From NCBI GenBank assembly GCA_900323505.1, contig OOIN01000021.1, positions 434,001-498,000 of the forward strand: 64,000 nt of DNA. The letters run 5' to 3'. A program made the position numbers and the translations under genes. Shown here in pieces: positions 50,694-62,200 of this stretch. Numbering within the stretch: position 1 is the first letter of the stretch; each line of letters opens with the position of its first letter. Origin of the DNA: Ustilago trichophora. Lineage: Eukaryota; Basidiomycota; Ustilaginomycetes; Ustilaginales; Ustilaginaceae. Below the pieces are notes generated by a model. That model did no database searches and was not told the DNA's origin. It saw only the letters and a list, made by a program, of their open reading frames with translations.

Positions 50694-53411
50694 GAAGAGA
50701 TTAGCGACTCTTGTTCATATTCAGGGTTCGCCAGAGCGGCGGCGGAAGCGACGTCGCGCTCTTTCTTGTCGTGTGTATTTGGTCTTTTCGGAGAACTCCG
50801 ATTGTGCGATACGAAGGGGCATCTGAAGAGTGTGTGGATTGCTACTACTATATCTTTCCGTGTGGTTCTGCATGCAGCTCGCTCCCCGCTCGCAAGTGGA
50901 AGCGAAGACAGGTGCAAAAGATCATCGTTGGACTGCAGCGCAGTGCAGTGCAGCAACACACAGCACACACACACAAGCAAAGCATGCGTCTGTGTTCTGG
51001 CCGTCACGAGCTGGATGGTTGCCACTCAAGGCATTGACACTGCACTACTGTCCAATCGAGGCTTGATGCTTTGTCACCGAGACCCCGCTGCAAAGCAATA
51101 CACACGCGAGAGGCTAAACAAGGCGTCCTCGTCTCGCCCACGCTTTCGAGCTGGCCTAGCACGACCACGACCACCAACGCGACCACGATCCACGTTGCAC
51201 CTATCGCGCCTAATTATCTACCGCTTGCCTCGAGTAGAGTATCAAATGCCGCAACCCTTGTGTCGATAGCTAAGCGGGGGTGGGCGATTTTGCCCGCGCA
51301 CGCACGATGTTGCCAAGACTCGCTCGGTTGTGTAGCTTTCCCCATCATCCGCGCAGTGTAGAAGAGCAGGAGCCAGCAAGACAACCTTGTTGTGGAAGTG
51401 TCAACGGATGGACCCTGTGTACAGTAACCAGTGGACGTAGGTGATGTCGAGGAGGACCCTGGCTGGCGTCTTTCTTTTTGATCCGACGGTAGCGGACTTA
51501 CGCTTTGACGCACACTGTACGTACATTTCAACGGTGCACAAAGCATCATCATCTCGGAGAGGCTCCGGATTCATGCGACGTTGAACTCATCAGACGCCGC
51601 CACGAATCAATGAGGCAATCTCGTCCTCAACAGTGGCCCTAAGCTGACTCTGCTCGATCTCACACTGAGAATGCTTGATCTTGAGGTAAGAGAAGATGTG
51701 ATTCGATGACGAGATCCTGGTCACAAAGGGCCCAGACAAACAAATCAAGCAAAGACAGTTCTTCGTTGCCTTTTTCTCGAGGGGGTTGACCGGACCGGTA
51801 GATCAGTGCCGGAGGGTCAAGGGCCTTGCTCATCTCCCCACTGTGACTCTGTTATCAGCACGAGCAGCAGCCGAAAGTTCGATTTGGAAATGAGAGAAAA
51901 AATCGAAAATCGAAGCAAAATTGAGAGACAGATTAGAGAGAGAGAGAGCGTGAGTGGAACAGCAAGCAACGCCTTTTTGTGTCGCAGAGCGTTTGCGTGC
52001 GTCCTGATTCGTACCTACATTTCGCCGAGGAACGCCTGTCTACGTGCTCTTTCACCAGACCTTCATGGACCTTCCCAACTGAAACACAGTCTGCAGCAAA
52101 GACAACAAGGCCAGCACCGAGGCTTCGTTTCACTCCTTTTCTTTTCTTTTTCTTTTGGTAAGCCGACACTTCCTCTCTGTGACAGCAAACGTGTTGATGA
52201 AACTTTTGCTTGCTATTGTATGCTTGCGATTGTGCAATCAATGCGAGAACAAACTTTCGGTACACTATCTCTGATGACAGCCAACATACCCTAGCAACGC
52301 ACAACCAACGAATCACGACAGCGCAACCAACGATTTAAATGCTTAAAAGGCGAAACTTTGGATTCATGCAAGATAGCCCACACGCAGCAAACAGCCCTAT
52401 TGCCTTTGATAAAAGCCCTCGAAAAAGGCAAGGTAAGGTAGTACAGTAGCAGTCAAGGTGCATACGTGAGACCTCGCCTTGGGCTGGATCTGTGTTGCTG
52501 TTGCTGTTGCTCGTGGTGGTTGTGCTTGTGGTGATGCACCACTCGGCCTTCCCTGCGCTCCCGAGTGACTTTTCCTCATCGTTTCTGTGCTCGGTTGCGC
52601 CTTTTTCTTGCTTTCCTATTCGAGATAACATAGCGCGTGCGTCCAACCCTGAAGGGCGGTTTAGCTGGCATCTACTCACGCCACTTTAATGGTAGACAAG
52701 CAAAAGAAGAAGAGAAAAAAAGAGAGAAAAAAAAAAGAAAAGAAAAGAGCGATGGCGTTCCGACGACCTGGCATGGCAGATGGCACCATAACTTTTTTCT
52801 CTTCGCTTTCACTTGCCCGAAATATCTCAAAGCAGGACATCCAATGAGCCCTTCGAACAAGCGCTTGACCAATTACAAAGTGTCCCCTTGTTATTAACAG
52901 TTTCACAATCTGCTTTTTGATAACCACGTTCGGGTTGGCTTCGGAGGAGTGCAGAGTCTCTATACCTTTTTCAAAGCCCGCTTTTCTCAACCTCAACCCC
53001 CGCTCATCCACTAACGCTTAGACAAGAAAATCACTCTCGTGACCTTTTCAGCTGCCGCCAGCCCAGGAAGAGAACGACAAAGAAAGAGGGGAGAGAGAGA
53101 GAGAGAGCCTAGGCGTGGGATTCCCGCTTATCATCCGTCAACGCCAAACCGCGCTAGTGGTGCGCGTGGCTTTTTAGCGTGGTTTTTGAAAAAAGATAGC
53201 CTGTCTCTCTTTTGCTCTCACTGTCGTGATCATCGGGTCGATTGACAAAAGAGGCGGCTGTGTCGAGCTCCCCTATGTTGTGTTGTGCGATTGTTGTTCG
53301 AGGAATCGATCCTGTGCCAGTCAACGCGGAAAAAGTGCGAGCTGGTTTGCCTTTGTCTCTTGCCGAACAGCAATGATACGAGAGCAAGCTTCGATTCTGC
53401 AAGAGAGAGTG

Positions 53412-53440
53412 AAAAAAAAAAAAAAAAAAAAAAAAAAAAA
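53412..53440. repeat. Poly(A) run, 29 bases
   Basis: Twenty-nine consecutive A within the gene desert. Confidence 0.95.
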
Positions 53441-54085
53441 CAACAAGGCAAACAGGAACCCGCCCAACTCTCCATCCCCATGTTGAGGGAGCGAAGAGCG
53501 AATTGATTTGATTTTGACTGTTCACGGTCGGATCTGGAAACCGAGCAAGAAGAGAGCTTCTTCTTCTTTTTCTTCTTCTGGCTGCCCTCTGTTCTGTCAT
53601 CGCTTGCCACAACGCTGTTTGTCACAACACACACTCCGACCACAGAAGCCGTCTTGTTGGTGGCAAACATTCGACATCGAAGCAGTCTTCTGTTGGACGC
53701 CTCGGTGGCGTATGTATCATCGTCATGAGAAGGAGAAAAAGGGAAAAACGAAAAAAAAAAATAGCCACACAAAAAGTACATATTGCAATCGGCTTTCTTT
53801 CCCCATTTCATATTGCGAAATTGCCCTTTTTGCCTGCACAGCTTGCGTGATACGAGAGATAGCGATTTTGCTTTAAAATAAAATAAATTTAGAAGTGGTG
53901 CCTCGAACCCTTAATCCCGTTTTGAGCCTGTGTGGGTTTCTGCTGCTTTTTCGAAGCCTGTCAAGTGGTTCAGCTGAGCAGAACACAGCCGATTCGATGT
54001 TCGACTCTGTCTCGACTACGTGGTCTCGTGGGATGGTGCACAAACTGCACCAGCACAGTCTAGACATAGACCCTGCTTTCTGCTT

Positions 54086-54112
54086 CTCTCTCTCTCTCTC
54101 TCTCTCTCTCTC
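54086..54112. repeat. CT microsatellite
   Basis: About thirteen CT units at the start of the pyrimidine-rich region that leads to the zinc-cluster gene at 55276. Confidence 0.9.
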
Positions 54113-55093
54113 CTTTTTTCCCCATCCCCATCCTCGTCCTCTCTCCCCGTCTTCGGTTGTGGATCTGCTGTGCAACTCTATCTCTTCTCCCCTCACGAAT
54201 CGCCCTCATCCCGCCAAGTTTCTCAGCTCCTTTGCCCTCGTCTATCACTTGCCTCTGCTTTTACGCCTCGTGTTTCTGGCTGAGACTGGTTTGGTTCCTC
54301 GATTATCATTGTCTCTCTTCGCTCTCCTCTCTTCTCTTCTCCGCCGGGCTGCTTTGCTTGCCCTTTTGGCTTCTTTTTTCTTTTTCTTCCTTTTCTTTGT
54401 TCGGCACTGGAGCTGAGTCCTGTCATCTGCCTCCGCCTTTTTACTGCTATATTCGCACGCCACTTGCGGTGTGACTGGTGCCTATCTACTCTACAGTATC
54501 GCCCTCTCTTTCCTTTCTCAGGCGGACACCAGGCGCGATTGCAGTCCGTCTCGACACAGCATTGGCTACCATAGCCTGCGTCGTGCCCTTCGTATCGTAG
54601 TCGTGTATCTCTCCTCCTCCCTCCTCCTGCTTCTTCTCCTCGTGTCAAGACCATCCCTTTCTTCCTATCATCCCAATCATTCCTCCTGATCATCATTCTA
54701 CCCCCCTTCCCCATCTATCCCACACACGCACACACACCATACACTCGCCACCTTTTTCTGAACAATCCAACACACCAAAGCTTCGACTCCCACCAACCAG
54801 CCGAATTCATCTCTTGCTTATCCACCCTAGAATCGCACATCGAGCTCTGAATCGACGCTTGCAACGACGTGCCGCGATATCGCTCTTCTCACCCTACCAT
54901 TGATACCACGCAGCTTCGACTTTCGACGCCTTCGACCATCGACTATCGACACTCGACACTAGTCTCGTCTTCTCGATCCTCGACGCTTGGCTGCTGTAGA
55001 AACCCTTTAGATAGTTTGGACCTAGACGTCGTACTCTGTCTCTCTGCACGCCTGACTGTGGCCCGTTTCTTCATAGAGCACCTCGCTAGATCC

Positions 55094-55117
55094 ATGGCGC
55101 AACAGTCAACTGCCTAA
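55094..55117 (+). promoter_or_regulatory. Upstream open reading frame in regulator leader
   Basis: A complete 7-codon frame (MAQQSTA, then TAA) ends 158 bases before the main start. If it lies in the mRNA, as its position suggests, it could lower or regulate translation of the transcription factor. Its start context, TCCATGG, has a purine-less -3 position but G at +4. Confidence 0.5.
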
Positions 55118-55275
55118 AGGCCTTTAGAGCATCTTTATCTTAGCTCCACCTTCCCGCCACTCTCTATCACACTCGAACGCCTTGCCTCTATACCATCGTA
55201 CCTCTTCGGCAACCACAAAATCTCCTGTAGACTTCTTCGCCACCATCTCTTAGCTTCTTTTAATTCTCATACACA

Positions 55276-55692
55276 ATGGGTTTCATCAAAGCTGAAAACC
55301 AGCCCAGCTTCGGGCCCGGTCCCGTCCACATCAACCCCAACGAGGCTCAACCTGGCCAGTTTGCCTTCCTCCCTTACTCCAACACTGGCTTCGACAACAT
55401 CCACCCCAGCGAGCTCGGCAAACCCGGTACCAGCGATGGCCGTTCCAAAGTCGCACGCGCCTGCACAGAGTGCAAGTCGCGCAAGATGCGTTGTGATGGT
55501 GGCCTTCCCTTCTGTGGTCGTTGCATCACCCACAGCCGCACCAAGTCGTGTGCCTACGTTGACCCTCCCAAGCGTTCGCCCATCACTCGTCAGTATGTCA
55601 GCTCCTTGGAGGCTCAGCTCGAGGAAGCCAAGCGCAAAATCACAGAGCTTCAGACTTCTGGCAAGAACGCCGCCACCGCCACCACCACCGCA

Positions 55693-55733
<41 letters not shown>

Positions 55734-58299
55734 GTCGGCCACCGACAAGCCAGCTCCTCCCAACGCTCCTCGTCGCCACACTCAGCCCATCATGCAGAAC
55801 CGCTCCTTGACAGGCGAAGATGTCCCTCATGCTTGCGGCTTTGCCCACGTCACACCTTCTTCGCCATCAAAGAAGCGCCCTCGCTCCTCCACCAACGGCT
55901 TTGACCATGATGCTGCTGAGGACACTGATGCCGCCAAGCACGGTGCTGACGCCAACGCTTCATCCAAGTCTTCCAAAGACGTAGATGCCCTCGGTGGCGG
56001 CAACTTTGTCAGCCTCACCAGCTGCAACGCCGCCCTCCAGATCGCCTCGCAATTGAGTCTCGGAAGGAAGGCAGGTGCTGACGCTGACTTCTCCGCCGCT
56101 CAGGCACTCATCAACCACGACAGCAGCTCTGGCTCTGCCAAGGTTGGCGGCGTCGATGTCTCGTGTGAGGGTCTCGCCAGTGCCTCGGCCTCGGCATCGT
56201 CGTCATTGCAGATGCAGAACTCGTCGGCGTTACCTGACAATGTTGACTTTGCCTCTTGGGACTCGGAGAGCCAGCGCTTCGCTGCCGACCTGCTCGAGTC
56301 GTTTTTCGAGTTCCATCTGACCTCCTACCCCATCCTTCACCCTGCCACCTTCCGTGCTCAGCTGCAGGGCACCGTCTGCCCTCCTCAGTCGGCCGCTTGG
56401 CCCATGCTGGTCAACATGGTGTTTGCGCTCGGCGCCTTTGAGCGAAGGGTCTCGGCTGATGAGGTGGACCTCGACACGCTCTTCTACGAGCGAGCCAAGC
56501 AGCTCTACAATGCTGTCCTCTTTGACAAGGCCGAGATCATCTCGGTGCAGGCACTGACGTTGATGGCCAACTACTGCCAGAAGAAGAACCACTTTTCGAG
56601 TGCATGGATGGTGCTCGGCAGCGCGCTGCGCATGGCCATCTCGATGGGTCTCCAGTCCGAGGCTGCGCTACAGGCTCGTGACATGCCTGCCTTTGACCGC
56701 GAGTTTGGTCGTCGCTTGTGGTACACGCTCTTCACCATGGAGGCGGATACCTGTGTGAGCATGGCCCGACCCAACGGTCTGCTCAGCATCAACGCTGATG
56801 TGGCACCACCGCAAAACATCGACGAGACTGCCATGTCGCCCACCTCGGACGAGCTGCCTGCCGAGGTGTCGGAAGCTACCCTTAGCTCGACGCTCGCCGT
56901 GCACGCCAAGTTTGCCTCGGACATCAGCATGCCTCTGCAGGCCAGGTTGATGAAGGGCCCCAATCCCTCGATCGAGGAGGTGCGCGCCTTCGATCTCAAG
57001 ACGGAAGAGTTTGTCGACAACTTGCCCGATTACATGGACGATGGCTACACTGGCCCTCGTCCGGCGTCGTTCTCGGTTGCGTCGGCTCGTCTCCGATGGA
57101 GGTGCAACAACTTCCGCATGGTCATGTTCCGACCCTTCTTGCTCTCCAACGCAGTTGCTGCCGCTGCTGCTCGCAGCCGTGGTGCGCCTCGACCTGCTCT
57201 GCGTCCTGCGGTCAAGCAGGCGATTGCCCTGTGTCGAAGGATGGCGAGCAACAACATTCGCTCCATCTCGAGCTTCTGGGACTCGCACCCGCACAACCAG
57301 GCCATGGCTTGGCACGCGATCTACTTCCTGACGCAGAGCGCGCTGGTGCCGCTCGTGTCGTTGTTGGATGAGCCCAGCAGCGAGGAAGCGCGCGAGTGGG
57401 TGAGCCTGCTGCAGACTTGTGTGCGCTTGCTGGTCGACATGGGACACATTACCCCCATCGGTGCCAAGTGCAAGGACGCCATCGAGAGCTTGGCAGGCGG
57501 CTTGCTGCGCGAGGTCGACGATGACAGTGAGTCGATGCTTTTGTCCAAGTGGATGTCTGAAGCACAGGCAACGGGCGCTGGGTCCACGGCAGATGTGGAC
57601 CCTCTGATGTGGTCTTCGCACCTCATGGGCGGCGCCGGCAGCAATGCTTCGGACGAGACTGGCTTTGGCGGTGTGGTTGCTCACCCGACCGACCCTTCGT
57701 TGACCATGTCGCTGGACAGCGCGTCTTCGGATGGCATGTCGGCGGCGTTTGACTTTGCTCGCGGCATTGACGCGTCACCGGGGGACCACCGCTCTTCGAT
57801 TGCCGAGTCGATTGATGCTTGGGCGACTGCCACAGCACGACCTACGACCGCATCGCAGTGGTCGGAGAACGGGTCGTCGAGCTTGCCTGACCGCGAGTTC
57901 CTGCAGCGTGAGAGGATGGATCAGTGGTTCGGATTGCAGGCTGGGCAGCATGCCGAGGCCAGCCGTCACAACCCCAATGCTGCCTCAATGCTTGGCACTT
58001 CGGAGCCCACTTCGAATCACGGCGCTCCCATGACTGCTCAGCCCACCCACCAAGCGGCGCATGGGATGGAGTGGCAGGCTGCGGACCCGACTAATTGGTG
58101 GAACGTGCAATATCGTCACCAAGACGCGTCGCCATCGACCAACTTCATGTTCAACCCCGAGGTGCACAACGGACACACGCAATCCCACGATCACGCTGCA
58201 TTTGCATCGACGACGGGTCAGATGAACCCGCACTTGCATCCTCACGGACACGGACACCCACAACAACACTCGCAATCTTCCCACCAACACTTTTTCTGA
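55276..58299 (+). CDS. Zn(II)2Cys6 transcription factor with fungal-specific domain
   Basis: 1007 residues, single exon. The zinc cluster is near the N-terminus: C63-x2-C66-x6-C73-x6-C80-x2-C83-x8-C92, followed by a short linker (PPKRSPITRQ) and a coiled coil (YVSSLEAQLEEAKRKITELQ) expected to dimerise. An Asn-rich stretch follows. Residues about 335-720 form the fungal-specific middle homology region (FFEFHLTSYPILHPATFRAQ, AISMGLQSEA, RRLWYTLFTMEADTCVSMAR), which regulates activity. The C-terminus is low-complexity and His-rich. DNA target and pathway are unknown. The very long upstream region and a leader uORF suggest complex control, as is common for regulators. Confidence 0.94.
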
Positions 58300-59298
58300 A
58301 AACCGCTTGCACTCCTGCACCCCTCACTATCTGGCCACACTTCTATATACCCCATCGCTAAGCGCTGAGCGTTGCTTCCCGGTTCTTTGATCACTTTTTT
58401 TCCCCATTCTCTAGGTGTGTTTTGTCATTCTATGTTTATTTCTTAATCGAAGCGGGCATTACCAGCTCTTTCGCTCTATTGTAGTCGCTTGTATTTTAGT
58501 CTTCTGGATCCGTTGGCTCCCCGTGGTTTCTCTGAATTGATATGGTTTTGATATCAACTTTGCGTGTGTATGTGTAACTTAGATGGTGTGGCTCTACGAT
58601 GATAACTTGAGCTCAAATACTCTTTACTGACACCGGCAGCCTTTGTCGTCTCAGTTGCGATGGTTAGTTAAGCGAACCGAAAGGTGGGTCTGATGCGTGT
58701 GCGCGTGTGCGTGTGCCTGAGCGTGAATGTGTTGAAATCTGCACGCATACTGTATTTGCCTGAATTTCAGCCAAAAGGCGACAAAATTGCTTGCCGTTGC
58801 CGCCACTCAACACTCTACGGCTGCTGCTGCTGCTGCAAGATTCCCGGCGAAAATGGCTTGCCACTGTCACACCACACACACACACACACACTTTACACAC
58901 ACACCGTTCCTTTGAGACACTCTTTTTCGGTTGACCCGCATACGCCTGCTTCGCTTCCGATTCGATACACAATCACACTACAGTACTTAGTTGACTTGGC
59001 ATATCTTGTCACGCAGTCGATTCGCTCTTCTGTCAGGAACGCTTGAATCTCGTCGTGCAAAGGCAGCAATACTGTACTGTACTTAGCGCTACAACACGCA
59101 CCCGCTTGCTGCAAGTCAAGACACAAGACGCTTCACATACGCCCTAACTAACTTTGTTTCCACTCCGACCCTCCCGCAACCCCCGCCAGTCACATGTGTG
59201 ACTAGATCCAACCCCCTTTCTAGCTCCTCTTTGGCTCCTCTGTTCCAAACTCTCTTGTCCTCGCCTTCACCAACCCCCACCATCCCTTTGTCGCCTTG
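58300..59298. other. 1-kb spacer upstream of the mannosidase gene
   Basis: 3' flank of the regulator and promoter of the GH47 gene. It contains a CA tract (58873-58890) and TACTGTA or TACAGTA at 58748, 58979, 59070 and 59075. A CTG stretch lies near 58821-58835. No gene seen. Confidence 0.65.
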
Positions 59299-62200
59299 AT
59301 GGCCTTGCAAGAAAGGCTCCTTGCAAACGGACAAGAACAGCCATCCTCAATCACCGATACCCTTTCCCAATCGTCCTCATCCTCATCATCACCTCGCCAA
59401 GCTCTTGCTGCATCTCCGACGCGCACTTCCATTCCAGTACAGTCCCCACCAAGTCCCATCTCGACAATAGAGCAACAACCGCCAACAATACCAGCCGACC
59501 AACACGGTCACCTCGAGGTGGATAGGCAGTCTTCTTTACCAGGTACGGCGCACACGAACTCGCTCAACCCTTCCTTGGATTCCATTCCTCCCTTCAACAC
59601 AGCATCGCAGCAAGACTCCAAGGACACGAGCTCCGCGTCGCCACCTGACTCCTCGCTGCATACATCTCCTCCCTCGAATGTAGGCGCTCTCGACGCAATC
59701 CTACCATCTTCGGCGCTTCGTCAGCGCAAAACCGCAACCCAGCGCAGCAATCTTGAGAACAACGCTGGTGATACCGACGCCATTCCACACCCAGATACCA
59801 AGTCTTCGACCAATTCCCCCCAAAAGCACGACAACATGTTCGGCAGCACTCCCACCGCCTCCTACCTGCCCCTCAATGCGCGGCATGTAGGGCCACCTAC
59901 CTCGTCCTATCTGATATCCTGGATCGCAAACCACAAAAAGTTGATCGTCTTTCTGCTTGTAGCTCTCATCGTCTCGGTCCAGATCCTCATGGTCGGCCCC
60001 ATCGTTATGGATATGGAGCCCGTCAAAAAGTTCAAGTCAGAGGGCTGGCCCGCTCTGAAACCGCCAAAATGGTTTCAACCCTCCGCCGAGTCACCTGAAT
60101 CATGGTACCCATCCTCGACCAACGCTGAAGCTCAGCTGCCTGTATCCGACAAGGAAGGAGAGCTTGGCCCAAACTCCTTCCCTCCGGTGTTGAGCGACAC
60201 CACCTTCCAGGGCAGACCCGTCTCCCAAGCTTCGCTCTACAAGGACAACAATCCTCACCGCGGCGAGTTGCCTACTTACCTCGAAGCCGTCTTGAACCGC
60301 GACCCCGTCCATCAGCCACCTCCTTGGCCGCATAAGGCGCCTTCCCTCACTCCAGAGATCTGGACCACGCGCACCTGGACAGAGCGTTCCAAGACAGAGG
60401 CGAGTGACGCCGATCGTCCCGAGACACAACCTCAGGAAGCAGACTGGCGAAAGGCTCCTTGGGATGGATGGAAGGCGCCTGTCGCCGAGCTCTCCCGACC
60501 AGCAAAGGCTCTTCCAAAGGTGCAGTATGCCTTTGAAGACCCAACCCGTCATTCAGGTCATCGCAACGACCCAGCCCGAGACGAGTTGGTTGCTCATCGT
60601 CAAAAGATGGTCCGCAACGCATTCATCCACGCTTGGGAGGGATACAAAAAGTATGCGTGGGGTCATGACGAGCTCAAGCCCGTCTCGAAATCCGCAGAGG
60701 ACCCCTTCAACGGCTGGGGTGCCAGCATCGTCGATGCGCTCGACACTTTGCTTGTTATGGATCTGCCCAAGGAGTACGATTTGGCAAGGCAGCACGTTCG
60801 CGACATTGACTTTCGTCTGATTGGAGGCGGTCGCAGCGCATATGGATCTGCAGATGGACGCATTCCGGTCTTTGAGACTGCTATCCGCTACCTCGGCGGC
60901 TTTGTCTCGGCGTACGACTTGAGTGGTGATGTCCTGATGCGTGATCGTGCCGAAGAGCTGGCACAGCTCATTCTCCCTGCTTTCGACACCGTCACTGGCG
61001 TGCCCGTTGGAAGGATCAAGCCTGAGACGTCGGCGAATCACTCGGCACCGCACCCAGTAACCTCAGGAAGCGTCATTCTTGCCGAAGCTGGCAGCCTGCT
61101 CCTCGAGTTTACGCGTCTTTGGCAAGTCACCGGCAACCGAACCTACTTTGACCGCGTTCAGCGCACCACTGACTGGCTCGATCACAACATGACCGCTGCG
61201 GGTCGCGTCGAGACCCTCTTCCCTACCATGGTCTATCCCGAGCGCAACATCTCGTACGGCACCATCTCGTTCGGAGGTATGGCCGACTCATACTATGAGT
61301 ATCTCATCAAGGAGCACCAGCTGCTTGGTGGTCGTCTTTCCCAATATAGCCGCATGTACTCGGATGCCATCGAGGGAGCCAAAAAGTTGCTCATCTCCCG
61401 CATCGACACCGTGCCAGGCGTCAATCTGCTGACTATTGGCGAGCTTTCCAACTCGAGATACACCGCCAAGCTGGAACATCTTGCTTGCTTTAGCGGGGGT
61501 ATGATGGGCTTGGGATCGCGCATGATGGCAGAGCGAGCTGACGATATCGAGCTCGCAAAGGGCATCACTGGCACTTGCTGGTGGGCATACAACAGCTCCA
61601 CCACCGGTATCGGCCCAGAGAATCTCATCTTCTACACCAGTGACGATGACGACCGCTTCGACATGATCAGCCTTCCAGACGGTACTTCTCGACGAGGCAA
61701 GCCGCGTGGCAGTCCCATTGTCGGTGTTCGCAGCGTGCATACCAGCTACCTCAACCGTCCCGAGACGATCGAGTCTGTCTTCTACATGTGGAGGATCACG
61801 GGCGATCCAGCTTGGCAGGAGCGCGGATGGCAGATGTTTGCATCGTGGGTCACCCACTGCATGACGGATGCTGGCTTCAGTGCCATCTACGACGTCAACC
61901 GATCGCCAGCAGATTGGATGGACAGCATGGAGAGTTTCACGTTTGCAGAGACGTTCAAGTACTACTATCTGCTCTTCTCACCACCAGAGCTCATCTCGCT
62001 CGACGAGTATGTTTTCACCACCGAGGCGCATCCTCTCTTGACGCCCAAGGATGGAAAGTGGGGCAGGGCGGGACACGGCAGCAAGAAGTTCTGGGATGCG
62101 AACGCATCCGAAGACTCGCACCTGCCATCCCCGACTTCGGGAAGCTACTCGGGTGGAGAGCGAGAACAAGTGGGAGGATTGACCAACAACCAAAAGCAGA

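Larger units (their letters stand above)
49086..55275. other. 6.2-kb gene desert upstream of a zinc-cluster regulator
   Basis: This is the largest gene-free stretch. It holds 25 T (49695-49719), a GA tract (50672-50693), 29 A (53412-53440), a CT tract (54086-54112) and purine or pyrimidine stretches near 52135-52157 and 52700-52746. TACTGTA or TACAGTA occurs at 49376, 49641, 50592, 51420, 52442 and 54492. From about 54060 the plus strand is strongly pyrimidine-rich and probably forms the promoter and leader of the regulator. Frames of up to 217 codons are low-complexity and match no family I know. Confidence 0.65.

Noticed and set aside
50616..51269. 217-codon plus-strand frame in the gene desert
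   Set aside because: It spans a GA repeat (Arg-Glu run), starts at no good context and resembles no family.
15071..51735. ACAAAGGG-type sequences resembling a smut pheromone response element
   Set aside because: The instances I found (near 15071, 42121 and 51725) lack the final matching base or lie in coding DNA, so none is a convincing site.
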